From a virus: a stretch of DNA of 64,000 nt. The position numbers and the translations under genes were made by a program. Numbering within the stretch: the stretch's first letter is position 1; each line of letters opens with the position of its first letter. Under the pieces are notes generated by a model, which saw nothing but the letters and a program-made list of their open reading frames with translations, had not been told where the DNA came from and ran no database searches. This document shows, in pieces, positions 54,440-63,921 of this stretch. Where the stretch lies: IMG/VR virus record IMGVR_UViG_3300014819_000001, positions 1 to 64,000 of that record. The stretch is one strand, 5' to 3'.

Positions 54440-54903
54440 TAAAAATATTTTTGAATTTGTGAATCGTCCCAACCTAAGTCTTTAGCTAAATTTTTAAGTT
54501 CTTTCACACCATTGATTTCAGCTAGGATTTCTAGGTCACACAGTTTTCTATCTGGATATATATCCTGTAAAAATTTTAATTTTTTAGTTTCGCCCTTTTT
54601 CTTTTTAAAACCAATCCATTCATGAAAATATTCTTGTTTATTTTCATATCCACAACAACACAATAACTGCCAAAGTAATTTAGGATGTTTATTAAACAAT
54701 GACCAGTGTTTATTATAAAATTCGTTTGTTGATAATACATAGTGTTCTTGAACTTCTCTTTTACTAGTTTTTACACTACTAACATATCTGTTCAATAAAA
54801 AGAAACTTACGCTCTTTTTTTGTTCATCAGTGAATAAATCCCAAAGGTCTTTACCGCCTTGATCTACTGCACTGAGTATGTCTTTTAATTCAAGTTTTGC
54901 CAT
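54439..54903 (-). CDS. Clamp-loader small subunit (T4 gp62-like), probable
   Basis: 154 residues. KSVSFFLLNRYVSSVKTSKR, HYVLSTNEFYNKHWSLFNKH and PKLLWQLLCCCG resemble gp62 of marine T4-like phages, where a short helical protein supports the gp44 ATPase. The gp44 and gp45 genes are not in view. Medium certainty. Confidence 0.5.
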   Translation of the reverse strand: MAKLELKDILSAVDQGGKDLWDLFTDEQKKSVSFFLLNRYVSSVKTSKREVQEHYVLSTNEFYNKHWSLFNKHPKLLWQLLCCCGYENKQEYFHEWIGFKKKKGETKKLKFLQDIYPDRKLCDLEILAEINGVKELKNLAKDLGWDDSQIQKYF

Positions 54904-55120
54904 CTTCTTTACCTAATCTATAGATCATTATAACACGTTCAACAGCCTTTTGTAAAGCAGGGTTGGAATCTTTTTTATACCATATTTCATTCCATTCTAA
55001 TTGATTTCTCCTATCTATAGCATATTGATCCATACTGACAAGAGCTCTTTCGGTGCTATTAGGTTTCCTTACATATACTGTATGACCACCGTCTGGACTT
55101 TCAAAAATCTCCCCCATCAA
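54890..55120 (-). CDS. Hypothetical protein
   Basis: 76 residues. IFESPDGGHTVYVRKPNSTE and ALQKAVERVIMIYRLGKE; conserved-looking but without known function. Overlaps both neighbours. Confidence 0.55.
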   Translation of the reverse strand: MMGEIFESPDGGHTVYVRKPNSTERALVSMDQYAIDRRNQLEWNEIWYKKDSNPALQKAVERVIMIYRLGKEDGKT

Positions 55121-55623
55121 AGAATCCTACCAATATCAATCAGCTCACTTTGCCTACTTACTTCTTTAACAAAAAATGCACATTCTGGCTTTTCTTCGTA
55201 ATTCAATGGAGTTACTAGTAAATGGTTATTACGCATTTTAGGAAAATACCATTTGACATCATTATAAAAATTTACAATCTCAATTGGCTTATATTCAATT
55301 TTGAAACTGCTCAAAGGGTTAAAAATTACAGCATCAAATCCTCGATCATTTAGGCTAGTTAGAGGTAATATTTCAGCGTCCACACTGCTAGTGCCATCTC
55401 CTACAACAATGCTCCAATCTATAGGCATACTGATTTCTTGATCACCTATTTTTAACACTATAGCTGGGCTGTTAAAACTTTCTAAAAATATCAATGGTAC
55501 AAAGAAGAAGTCTGGATTTTTTGGATCACTATTGTCTAATACAGCGAATCTTGTGTTTTCATCTACTTCGTCTGGTAAATTGTTTAATGAGAATAATTTG
55601 TTTTCTAATGTTAGTATTTGCAT
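55117..55623 (-). CDS. Hypothetical protein
   Basis: 168 residues, beta-rich: RFAVLDNSDPKNPDFFFVPL, WYFPKMRNNHLLVTPLNYEE. Directly downstream of the UvsW-like gene with a 2-nt gap. Not recognised. Confidence 0.55.
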   Translation of the reverse strand: MQILTLENKLFSLNNLPDEVDENTRFAVLDNSDPKNPDFFFVPLIFLESFNSPAIVLKIGDQEISMPIDWSIVVGDGTSSVDAEILPLTSLNDRGFDAVIFNPLSSFKIEYKPIEIVNFYNDVKWYFPKMRNNHLLVTPLNYEEKPECAFFVKEVSRQSELIDIGRIL

Positions 55624-55625
55624 GA

Positions 55626-57098
55626 TTATTGCCAGTCCATTTTTTGAATACTGAATGGATATTGGGCTTCCTTATAATATTTTTTACGTTCTGTAAGATG
55701 TCGTTTGCTGAACTTACAGGTGCTGGTTACATCCCAGATTTCAACATGGTCTTTGTCCTCCGCTCGACGGATACCCCTGCCAATGCTTTGTATAACACGT
55801 ACAAAGGACTTGCCAGACTCAATAAGAACCAAATTAAAAATGCGAGGAATATTGATGCCAACTGCCGCCACACCGTAGGTTGCGACGATGACTTTATTTT
55901 GACTCGTTGCCACTTCGTCATATTCTTCTTTCCTATCTTTTGTCTTTACATTGCCTGATATGAATACGCTGCCTTCTAATTCATTTACTATAAATTTGCC
56001 TGTGTCAATTCTATTTACTAATACTAATGTATTGCCTTTCTCTGCTACATTCTTAATAAATTTGCTAATATAAATCATCCTAGTTTCATCTGTAACAAGA
56101 TACTTTAGTTCATCTGCATAATTTTTAAATTCAGGTAAGTCAACAAGTTGTACAATGTTCACATGACAATTACTAAGGACTCCTCGCTCTTGTAATTCAC
56201 TAGCTTTAATGCCACCAACTAGTGGACCGATACTGGCGAAAATTTGTTCATGTTCATAAGGTTCTTTAGGCACAGTTCCAGTTAGGCCCCAACGTATACA
56301 AGCATTATTTAGGTTACGTGTTAACAAATTTTTCAATACCTCTGCTTTGGCCATGTGTACTTCGTCAACAATTACAGCAGTAACCCCATCTAAAAATTCA
56401 GCCAATGTAAGTTGATCTGTTTCTCCATTTTTACTTTTTTTATCCAATATGTTTAAACTTTGCCAAGTGCATATTGTATGCGTACAATTTAATTCTTTAC
56501 GATCACCATAATACACACCAACATCCAATCCTACATTACGAAAATCTTCTTCAGTTTGTTCAACTAGACTTTTGTTTGGTACTATGGTGATAGTCCTTCC
56601 ATATGGCTCACATAGTTGGCTTAAAGTAGCAGTGGTAATAGTTTTACCAGCACCAGTAGCAATCTCTTGTAGGCTTTGATGATATTGAAGGAAATTGTTT
56701 ATAGCATCTACTTGATAGTCACGTAGCAATATAGGTTGACCTTCTTGTTGATGACCTTTAGGCCATACCTTACCCTGATCAGCCCAATATGTTTCAGTTA
56801 CCGGAGTAAAACTGATTTGTTTACTGGATCTGTGATCTTCAATATCAGTTACTTCGATATCCATAGAATCCAATACCCCAAGTATTTTTTCTATGTGTGT
56901 TAAGTACCCTGATCCTCCAATACCAAATAGGCTAGTTGTACCATCCCAACGTCCTAACTTGTAAGCAGGTTGGAAACGTGCATAGGGCAATACATATTTG
57001 AAGGTGTTGGCTAACTTACGACGTGCTTCTAATGGCAACCCCTCAAATTTAATGTTTACTTCATCTTTTATTATTAATTTACAGGATTTCATGTACAT
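55626..57098 (-). CDS. uvsW: UvsW-like superfamily 2 helicase
   Basis: 490 residues, near the T4 length (503). Small N-terminal domain (1-90: LPLEARRKLANTFKYVLPYA), then LRDYQVDAI (Q motif), EIATGAGKTITTATL (motif I), VIVDEVHMAKAE (II, DEVH), WGLTGTVPKE (III), NTLVLVNRIDTG (IV), VATYGVAAVGINIPR (V) and IQSIGRGIRRAED (VI). It reanneals and branch-migrates DNA during recombination-dependent replication. ATG 57098 overlaps the upstream gene by 20 nt; ATG 57092 is possible. Confidence 0.9.
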   Translation of the reverse strand: MYMKSCKLIIKDEVNIKFEGLPLEARRKLANTFKYVLPYARFQPAYKLGRWDGTTSLFGIGGSGYLTHIEKILGVLDSMDIEVTDIEDHRSSKQISFTPVTETYWADQGKVWPKGHQQEGQPILLRDYQVDAINNFLQYHQSLQEIATGAGKTITTATLSQLCEPYGRTITIVPNKSLVEQTEEDFRNVGLDVGVYYGDRKELNCTHTICTWQSLNILDKKSKNGETDQLTLAEFLDGVTAVIVDEVHMAKAEVLKNLLTRNLNNACIRWGLTGTVPKEPYEHEQIFASIGPLVGGIKASELQERGVLSNCHVNIVQLVDLPEFKNYADELKYLVTDETRMIYISKFIKNVAEKGNTLVLVNRIDTGKFIVNELEGSVFISGNVKTKDRKEEYDEVATSQNKVIVATYGVAAVGINIPRIFNLVLIESGKSFVRVIQSIGRGIRRAEDKDHVEIWDVTSTCKFSKRHLTERKKYYKEAQYPFSIQKMDWQ

Positions 57099-58263
57099 TT
57101 GATATTAATGGCTTTACAGGTAAATGATAAATTATCAGGTCACAGTCATTACAATAAACATCACATTTATTGTTTCTAAGGCTATTGGTAAAACTGATTA
57201 CAGCATCTGGATACCAACTACTGTGTAGCATGAATTTTGGTAGTTTTCCATTACCAATACCTACTATGTCAGTATCGTTATCTAATTTTTTATTCAGTGA
57301 ATATTGTGATATAATCTTGTTAAATGCTAGTCCTTCTTGTTTGTTATCAAATCTAAAATAAATTCCAGTATTATATTCTTGAATATTTGACTCTAAAAAT
57401 TTTATCAATTTTTCAATTGAATGTATACTATTGATAGGTGAAAAATCGTCAAAAATTATCAAAATTCGATTTCTACTAAGATTAGACAGTGCGGTTAAAA
57501 GAGTATTAAAATTGACTATGTTACTATTGATAAAAACTTTATTTTGTACTCTGTTGGCTATCTTATATTCTAAACTATTTTTTGTATTTTCGTCAAACTC
57601 ACCATTGAAATTGTACTGGTACCGTATTTTTTGATCTAAAACAATTAACTGGTTAGTAGTATCTATTTTATGATTATTTGGTTCTAATTTACTCTTATAA
57701 AGGTGGTCAAATTCAAATTTTTCTTGGACTTGTTTTAAATCAAGTTTAGAAATTTTTTCATATAATTCCAAAAAATCATCGGAAAACTTAAATTTTAGTG
57801 GGGACAACTGATCATATAAAGTTACTATATTTTTTTCTGACAATGAGTATATGTAGCCTTTATTATTTAAATCATGCTTTTCATATTTCAATTGAGAGTT
57901 AATAATAGACAATATTTTTTTGATTTCTTTATCAAAACTAAATTCAACTAGAATTTGTGCTTCCTCATTTTTTGAGTATTTTAGTGAGATTTGACGAATT
58001 TTTTCATTAACTCTAAATTCTTTTTTCCACATTGGCATTGCCAATAATTCTAGCACAGAGTCTTTAAAATTTCCTAAGTGTTCTTGATTTTCTTTTAAGA
58101 TTTTTAATACTAGATTAGATTGGGATTCCGTAATATACAAATCCTTAGTCATCATAGATGATATATTTTTCAGTATTTTTCTATCTTTAAGAGGTATGGA
58201 TGAATTGATATTATCGAAACCTATTTGTTTTAAAGAATAAATTAAATCATCAACTGTATTCAT
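57079..58263 (-). CDS. Large hypothetical protein upstream of uvsW
   Basis: 394 residues, Lys/Asn/Ile-rich and AT-rich in codons. RILIIFDDFSPINSIHSIEK is a strong strand with DD, and YCNDCDLIIYHL near the end has two cysteines. The order helical half then alpha/beta half suggests a nucleic-acid enzyme, but no motif set is complete. Confidence 0.55.
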   Translation of the reverse strand: MNTVDDLIYSLKQIGFDNINSSIPLKDRKILKNISSMMTKDLYITESQSNLVLKILKENQEHLGNFKDSVLELLAMPMWKKEFRVNEKIRQISLKYSKNEEAQILVEFSFDKEIKKILSIINSQLKYEKHDLNNKGYIYSLSEKNIVTLYDQLSPLKFKFSDDFLELYEKISKLDLKQVQEKFEFDHLYKSKLEPNNHKIDTTNQLIVLDQKIRYQYNFNGEFDENTKNSLEYKIANRVQNKVFINSNIVNFNTLLTALSNLSRNRILIIFDDFSPINSIHSIEKLIKFLESNIQEYNTGIYFRFDNKQEGLAFNKIISQYSLNKKLDNDTDIVGIGNGKLPKFMLHSSWYPDAVISFTNSLRNNKCDVYCNDCDLIIYHLPVKPLISNVHEIL

Positions 58264-58289
58264 ATGTATATTGTATAAAATTAGATAAG

Positions 58290-59138
58290 CTATGTCAAGT
58301 CTACTTTACTCAATAACCTTCTAAGAGGTGTTCCTTCATTAATTTCTTCAATGGTCCATTCAGTATGTAGTATGGCATTAAACCAACTGCTTCTATCTAA
58401 AATTCTTGGGGAGTCTATATTAGACAGCATATCACTTTGTTCATAGGCTAGGCTAGATTCATCACAGATTAAGGGACAGCCATTGATAATACTTTGTATA
58501 CCTACACCACTATTAAAATTTATGATTGCCTTATAGTTGAAACTTAAATCAAACTTGTCATAAGTGCCTAATAATTTCTTAGGTGTATCAAGAATGACAT
58601 TATGGCCAAAATCTTGACCAAGATAGTTACGTGGGTGAGGCCTAGCGATGATTTTTTGATCTGTATATTTTCTAATCTCAAGAATTTTTTGTCTCATCCA
58701 ATCCTTACATGATCCAGAATATGTCCATTGTAAACTTTGATCATGCTGTCCGGCTATCAATATAGGTTTGTTATTATTAGGAGTGACATCGTTTAATTTA
58801 ATACCTAATTTTTTGTCTCTATCTGGTATAAAGTTTTCATTATGAGCATAAATTCCATCTCGAGTAATATTGTTTACACTGACCTTCCAAGTTTGTCCTC
58901 TGATCAAACTTCCGACTTCAAGAATAAAAACAGGCTTACCTAAATTTCTATAGTGATTGTAGATTTCTTGATTTTTCTGCATTCTACCACGCCACAGTAC
59001 ACTCCAAATTAAGGCACAGTCACAATCTAAAGAATTTGCTACAGGCTCAATACCTAATTTTTTACAGGCTTCTAAAAATCCCTGCCACACTGGTTCACTC
59101 TGTTGTGCTGTTTGATTTTCAAAGTAGGAAATTTTCAT
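58290..59138 (-). CDS. Capsular-polysaccharide/GT-B-like glycosyltransferase
   Basis: 282 residues. KIIARPHPRNYLG and KAIINFNSGVGIQSIINGCP then LICDESS match the C-terminal nucleotide-sugar-binding half of capsule synthesis (Kps/Wcb) transferases. The start KISYFENQTAQQSEPVWQGF is followed by a Rossmann-like half. Divergent from 59156 across a TTAAATATTTAA palindrome. Confidence 0.65.
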   Translation of the reverse strand: MKISYFENQTAQQSEPVWQGFLEACKKLGIEPVANSLDCDCALIWSVLWRGRMQKNQEIYNHYRNLGKPVFILEVGSLIRGQTWKVSVNNITRDGIYAHNENFIPDRDKKLGIKLNDVTPNNNKPILIAGQHDQSLQWTYSGSCKDWMRQKILEIRKYTDQKIIARPHPRNYLGQDFGHNVILDTPKKLLGTYDKFDLSFNYKAIINFNSGVGIQSIINGCPLICDESSLAYEQSDMLSNIDSPRILDRSSWFNAILHTEWTIEEINEGTPLRRLLSKVDLT

Positions 59139-59140
59139 AT

Positions 59141-59153
59141 GTTAAATATTTAA
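59141..59153. promoter_or_regulatory. Divergent late-type promoter (TTAAATATTTAA palindrome)
   Basis: The 12-bp palindrome provides TTAAATA on both strands, 8 nt from the minus ATG at 59138 and about 7 nt from the plus ATG at 59156. Same logic as the palindrome at 4388. Confidence 0.45.
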
Positions 59154-59155
59154 TC

Positions 59156-59959
59156 ATGAATACGCCGAATTTCATAGGAGAATTCCCCCAAAATTCCATA
59201 GTTTTTTATATGGCCGCTGACGAGGTCTATTTTAATCTTCATGCCAAAACTCTTATAGCCAGTATCAAAGAAAATTTTAATCATCCTATACATATTCATA
59301 TATATAACCCAAGTGATGCTACAAAAATCTATTGCGAAAGTAATAATGTAAGTTATAGTTTTGAATTCTTTGATGAAAAATTAGTTGAACGAGCCCACCA
59401 AATATATAAAAGGCCTTATTATGATTTTGAACTAATAAGACGTAAGGCAAAAATGCAAAGTGGCAAAAGAGATGACAAAGAACTTTGGAAATATCTGGTA
59501 AAAACTTATTACGCCTGTACAAGATTTGTTAGACTGTGGCAACTTTTACAAAAACCGACCTATGTCATACTTTTAGACGTTGACAGTTTGGTAAGGATGC
59601 CTTTTGTTCTTCCTACTAATGAATATGACATTCATGTATATATAAAAAAACATAAAAAGCATGTTCCATGGCCTCAACATTTAGCTAGTACTATTTTTTA
59701 TACTGGAACTGACGCTAGTTTTAAGCTAATTCGTGATCATGCCAATTTAATTATTGAAGAATATCAAAAAGATTTATTCTATTGGTTTTTAGATCAGGAA
59801 ACTTTAGATGTTGCCCTAGCCAAATATAAAAGAGCACCATTAGATCAAGCATTTGTTGACTTCGATATGGGCGAAACTAGTTTTATATGGTGTGCCAAGG
59901 GAAACTTAAAAGATAATCAAACTTGGCTCAGTGAAATTAAAAAATATCAAAGTTTATAA
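59156..59959 (+). CDS. Glycosyltransferase-like protein (GT-A)
   Basis: 267 residues from ATG 59156. SIVFYMAADEVYFNLHAKTL, then YVILLDVDSLVRMP with DxD at about 145, DQAFVDFDMGETSFIW at the end. Similar in plan to GT8 enzymes. Convergent with 59947, overlap 13 nt. Confidence 0.68.
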   Translation: MNTPNFIGEFPQNSIVFYMAADEVYFNLHAKTLIASIKENFNHPIHIHIYNPSDATKIYCESNNVSYSFEFFDEKLVERAHQIYKRPYYDFELIRRKAKMQSGKRDDKELWKYLVKTYYACTRFVRLWQLLQKPTYVILLDVDSLVRMPFVLPTNEYDIHVYIKKHKKHVPWPQHLASTIFYTGTDASFKLIRDHANLIIEEYQKDLFYWFLDQETLDVALAKYKRAPLDQAFVDFDMGETSFIWCAKGNLKDNQTWLSEIKKYQSL

Positions 59960-60858
59960 TAGCTTTTAAACTTGTTCCAATATACTCCTTGGAGAATTTC
60001 GTCACCAGTATGATGTATATGTGCAATTTTATGAAGCCATTCATTTCTGTCAGGCATTGGCGGGTCAGAAAGTTGCTCAAGATTAGTAAATCCCACATCC
60101 TTGGCCCAACTATTAGTAGGCTCATCAAGATAAACTGGGATACCTTCTATTACACTGACACAATTTGGTGTACTATTGAATCCTACACAACACCAAGCAT
60201 CAGCCAAATCATCTTTTATGTCACCTCCAGTACGAACATTCACAGTATGACCGAATCTTTTTCTTATTCTTTCAACATTTGCCTTATTATGGCCACTATC
60301 ACCTGGATGAAGCCTCACTGTGATTGGTCTATCAGTTATTTCTCTCACTCTTCCCACCATATTGCACACCCATTTGATGCCATTATGTCCTAACATGTTC
60401 CAACCTTCAGTTCTTTGACCTAAAATTACAATATGATTACCATTTTGACGCCATGGTTTAATTTCTAAGTCATGCATAGCTAAAAGTTTATCTAATTTTG
60501 TTGGGTCTTTTGGTAAACTTAAAAAATATTCACCATCTGTTGGGTAAACTCCATTAACACTGTATCTATAACAATGATTATCTTTTTTTCCGTAGTTAAA
60601 AATATTACTATCTATGTAAATTATAGGAATATCTCTAGATTTTAAGTTTCTAATAATTTTACTTCTAAAATTTTCACCTAAAGTATAGCCTAAAATAAAT
60701 CCTGCGTCAATATCTAAAATTTTTTGTTCATGTTTTTTAAAATTAACGATTTCGTCCCCAGCAGCTACCACTCCCAAGCCAAAATCTATCAATCTTGACG
60801 TTTTTAAGGAAGCAGTACGCCAATCACTTATACTGGTATAAAAAATTCCTACTTTCAC
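59947..60858 (-). CDS. GT-B-like surface polysaccharide protein
   Basis: 303 residues. NHIVILGQRTEGWNMLG, PITVRLHPGDSGHNKANVER and CCVGFNSTPNCVSVIEGIPV then YLDEP repeat the HPxD ... NS ... EGIP plan of the gene at 58290. Overlaps KdsA by 4 nt. Confidence 0.6.
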   Translation of the reverse strand: MKVGIFYTSISDWRTASLKTSRLIDFGLGVVAAGDEIVNFKKHEQKILDIDAGFILGYTLGENFRSKIIRNLKSRDIPIIYIDSNIFNYGKKDNHCYRYSVNGVYPTDGEYFLSLPKDPTKLDKLLAMHDLEIKPWRQNGNHIVILGQRTEGWNMLGHNGIKWVCNMVGRVREITDRPITVRLHPGDSGHNKANVERIRKRFGHTVNVRTGGDIKDDLADAWCCVGFNSTPNCVSVIEGIPVYLDEPTNSWAKDVGFTNLEQLSDPPMPDRNEWLHKIAHIHHTGDEILQGVYWNKFKSYYKL

Positions 60859-61682
60859 AATTTTTTTACAAGATCATCTATTTCTTTCAAGCTTTTCAGT
60901 AGGTTAGACATATCTTCCATCTTAATCATGTTAGGTCCATCACTGGGAGCGTTGTCTGGATCATCATGGCATTCGATGAAAACGCCGGCTAAACAGCCTG
61001 TTGCTACTGCTGCTCGGGCGAGATATGGGACCATCCCGCGATCCCCGCCAGAAGAGGAACCCAATCCTCCAGGCTGTTGGACTGAATGAGTACAATCGAA
61101 CACGACAGGGTAACCAGTACCGGCCATAATAGGCAAACTACGCATATCGACCACCAAATTGTTATATCCATGAGTATATCCTCTTTCACATAACATAATG
61201 TTATGATTTCCAGTACTGGCTATCTTCTCTGCTACATTTTTCATATCATGAGGGGCTAAGAATTGGCCTTTCTTCACGTTAATAACCAATCCAGTCCCAC
61301 CTGCTGCTATCAATAAGTCAGTTTGGCGACAAAGAAAGGCAGGAATCTGAATAACATCAATTTCATATGCTAGTGCCAGTTTGGCATGTTCCTTTTCATG
61401 TATATCTGTTAGTACAGGCACACTTAATTTAGTTTTTATTTCATTAAGTATGCTCAATCCTTTATGTAGACCTACTCCACGACGTCCATTGATGCTTGAT
61501 CTATTGGCCTTATCAAAACTACTCTTAAAAATTAAGTCCATACCTAAGTCTCTACAAATATCTAGTAATTCTGCGGCTATTTGATAGGCATGCTCTCTAC
61601 TTTCTATTTGGCAAGGTCCTGCAATCACCTTTATGGGACTTGAATTGTCTATAGTAAAGTTATTAAACGTAATTTGTTTCAT
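60855..61682 (-). CDS. kdsA: 3-deoxy-8-phosphooctulonate synthase (KDO-8-P synthase)
   Basis: 275 residues, about the length of E. coli KdsA (284). Blocks: KVIAGPCQIESREHAYQIA, FKSSFDKANRSS, RGVGLHKGLSIL, VPVLTDIHEKE, VIQIPAFLCRQTDLLIAAG, KKGQFLAPHDM, CERGYTHGYNNLVVDMRSLP, VFDCTHSVQQPGG. Condenses PEP with arabinose 5-phosphate for LPS inner core. Complete. Overlaps the GT upstream by 20 nt. Confidence 0.93.
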   Translation of the reverse strand: MKQITFNNFTIDNSSPIKVIAGPCQIESREHAYQIAAELLDICRDLGMDLIFKSSFDKANRSSINGRRGVGLHKGLSILNEIKTKLSVPVLTDIHEKEHAKLALAYEIDVIQIPAFLCRQTDLLIAAGGTGLVINVKKGQFLAPHDMKNVAEKIASTGNHNIMLCERGYTHGYNNLVVDMRSLPIMAGTGYPVVFDCTHSVQQPGGLGSSSGGDRGMVPYLARAAVATGCLAGVFIECHDDPDNAPSDGPNMIKMEDMSNLLKSLKEIDDLVKKL

Positions 61683-62436
61683 TTTTTCTCTTTTCTAATT
61701 CTTCTATAGGAATTTGCTCACGGATTAACCTATTTTTTTCATTTATGATAAAATTAACCATATTTTCGTAATTTCCAGAGTATAAAGCCCTTAATATTTT
61801 AGGAAATTTGCTACCATAATGCACAGTTCCCAATTCATAAGTATGTAGTCCTCCACCATGGTCAATATTATTAATTTTTATACTAGGATAATGTTCTTGT
61901 AGGTACTCTATGGCATTACCATCATAAAATCGTCTAAATTCGAATATTTTACCACTTTCCCAAACCTCTTCATAGTCAAAAATCAATCTTTTCACCTGCT
62001 GATGATTCATATTTACTATAATATGTCCAGCATCCAACTTATTTTTCTGACTCTGGCCTATGGCCCATATATAATTTGAATTTTTAAGCTCTCTGAAGGT
62101 ATCATTAAGAATATTCATATTAATACCGGTAATTTCTACATCTGTATCTAATAAGATAACGAAATCATAGTTGGTAAGACTTTTAAGTGCCCATATCTGG
62201 CTTTGCATCTTACGCCAAAAATTTAAAGGCTTAGTTCGTTGATATTTCTTAGTGAAAGTATTATTTTTGTTATAAATTTTGTTCCAATCTACAATTTCTA
62301 TATTAGACAAGGATATATCTGCTGCATCGTGAACTATAAATTTATTACCTGGTAAAGTTTGCCAAGAAGGTAAGCAATATTTTGCTATGTAGTGATAATA
62401 TACAGAGTCTGCTAGACCTGTCCATGCTATATTCAA
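61663..62436 (-). CDS. Glycosyltransferase-like protein (GT-A)
   Basis: 257 residues from TTG 62436, with AAGGGG 8 nt upstream; an AATAAATA octamer lies further up (about 62450). FWRKMQSQIWALKSLTNYDF then VILLDTDVEITG (DxD), GHIIVNMNHQQV. Same operon as kdsA. Confidence 0.65.
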   Translation of the reverse strand: MNIAWTGLADSVYYHYIAKYCLPSWQTLPGNKFIVHDAADISLSNIEIVDWNKIYNKNNTFTKKYQRTKPLNFWRKMQSQIWALKSLTNYDFVILLDTDVEITGINMNILNDTFRELKNSNYIWAIGQSQKNKLDAGHIIVNMNHQQVKRLIFDYEEVWESGKIFEFRRFYDGNAIEYLQEHYPSIKINNIDHGGGLHTYELGTVHYGSKFPKILRALYSGNYENMVNFIINEKNRLIREQIPIEELEKRKNETNYV

Positions 62437-62469
62437 AATATACCCCTTAATAGAGTATTTATTGATGCA

Positions 62470-63147
62470 TTATTTTTGTAGACAATAGGTAGTTAAACTA
62501 TATTCATTATGCCAGTCACTGGCCATTTCTGTATTTTTAAATTCATTAAAGCATGGTGCACCTAAAGTATAATGCAAAAGTTTTGCGTCAGGATTTGGGC
62601 CTAATTCATCTGGTAACCAGTTCCAATCTTTAGGTAATTCACCTATCATATCATCTTTTAACCATTGAAATCTGTGTAGATGACTTCCAGGGGCCTGCAT
62701 TACATATTCAGGTGTTAATATTCTATTTGCTACTGTAAAACAGTTCCAAATAATCACACTACTCCAATTTTTTCTAGGATAATCTTCATTCTTGCTGCCT
62801 AAGTATTTTATAGGCATCTTAGTTTTGTAGTTGTGCTTAACTACTTGAACATCGTAGCCTATTTCTCTTTGATTCCATAATTCTACTATATCTCCCTTGA
62901 TGATCATGTCTCCATCTATATAGATAGCATAACCATCATAACCTGTAAGATAAGGAACTAAGAATCTACTGTAGATAAAGGCATTACTACCGTCTTTATG
63001 CGTTTCTTCGTATTCTTTAAATAAATTTAGAGCTAGAGGAATGATACTAACAGGCTTAGAACTTTGTCTAATTATGCTGTTGGCACATGTATGAAAGACA
63101 ACGGCTTCTCTAGGATCATAGCCTATAAATATAGGAATTGTGTTCAT
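62470..63147 (-). CDS. Glycosyltransferase family 8-like protein
   Basis: 225 residues. IPIFIGYDPREAVVFHTCAN, then GYAIYIDGDMIIKGDIVELW with the DxD, SSVIIWNCFT, LPDELGPNPDAKLLHYTLG and PCFNE: order and spacing of GT8 (LgtC/glycogenin-like) enzymes. Overlaps the fusion gene by 4 nt. Confidence 0.78.
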   Translation of the reverse strand: MNTIPIFIGYDPREAVVFHTCANSIIRQSSKPVSIIPLALNLFKEYEETHKDGSNAFIYSRFLVPYLTGYDGYAIYIDGDMIIKGDIVELWNQREIGYDVQVVKHNYKTKMPIKYLGSKNEDYPRKNWSSVIIWNCFTVANRILTPEYVMQAPGSHLHRFQWLKDDMIGELPKDWNWLPDELGPNPDAKLLHYTLGAPCFNEFKNTEMASDWHNEYSLTTYCLQK

Positions 63148-63908
63148 TTACGTTCAATATCTTCTTCGACACAATTGTGTCCGTATTGAATTTCAACAAT
63201 TTTAATAGGAACATCACCTTCATTGACCAGTTGATGCCATTCTTCATAATTAATGAACAAACTATCAAATTCTTTATACGGGCCCATCCGTACTAATTCA
63301 CCGTTTGAATTGAGCGTATTCACATATCCCTCACCTTCCATAAAAAACCAAAATTCTTTACGATCAAAATGTCTTTGTAAACTTAATTTACTATGTGGAT
63401 TACAGACTAATTCTTTTACTTTAGTTTCTGGACCATTTTCATAAATAACCCTATAGTATCCCCAAGTTTTATCTGTACGCGGTGCTGCCCAATTTTCCAG
63501 TAGCCAACTACTAGAATTTATTTTATCTTGTCCACCCACACAAAAAGCAAATTTTACATTAGGATCTTGAATACGCATTTCAGGAATGTTTTCTTTTGTA
63601 CGATCCCCACCATTAGCAAAGATTATTTCATATCCAGGAAACATTTGTTGTGTTTGTCTTATAGCATCACAACTACTATCGTCATCATCATTATGTTGGA
63701 ATGCATAATCTACCATACGTAGATTTCTAATTATATCCATACGTTCATTTGCTGGCATAAAAGGGCGACCTTTTTTCCTTGTTAACCAAGCATCGCTGTT
63801 TATTCCAACGATAAGTTTATCACCTAATGTTTTTGCGTGTTCAAAATAACGTATATGACCAGAATGGATGGGGTCGAACCCACCAGTTACTAATACTATT
63901 TTTGACAT
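63144..63908 (-). CDS. Fusion of cytidylyltransferase-like nucleotidyltransferase (HldE type) and cupin
   Basis: 254 residues. Residues 1-135: KIVLVTGGFDPIHSGHIRYF (HxGH active site), GINSDAWLTRKKGRPFM, then ERMDIIRNLRMVDYA, like the adenylyltransferase domain of HldE/RfaE. Residues 140-254 are a cupin of mannose-6-P isomerase type 2 kind: HSKLSLQRHFDRKEFWFFME, EYVNTL-like and EEWHQLVNEGDVPIKIVEIQ. Related fusions activate and isomerise heptose-type sugars. It pairs with the HldD-like epimerase at 9846. Confidence 0.78.
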   Translation of the reverse strand: MSKIVLVTGGFDPIHSGHIRYFEHAKTLGDKLIVGINSDAWLTRKKGRPFMPANERMDIIRNLRMVDYAFQHNDDDDSSCDAIRQTQQMFPGYEIIFANGGDRTKENIPEMRIQDPNVKFAFCVGGQDKINSSSWLLENWAAPRTDKTWGYYRVIYENGPETKVKELVCNPHSKLSLQRHFDRKEFWFFMEGEGYVNTLNSNGELVRMGPYKEFDSLFINYEEWHQLVNEGDVPIKIVEIQYGHNCVEEDIERK

Positions 63909-63921
63909 AAATTCCTTAAGA

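Noticed and set aside
55629-55958. 109-codon plus-strand frame
   Set aside because: Antisense to helicase motifs V and VI of the UvsW-like gene.
59989-60393. 134-codon plus-strand frame
   Set aside because: Antisense to the GT-B-like gene at 59947, which has a clear sugar-transferase pattern and operon context.
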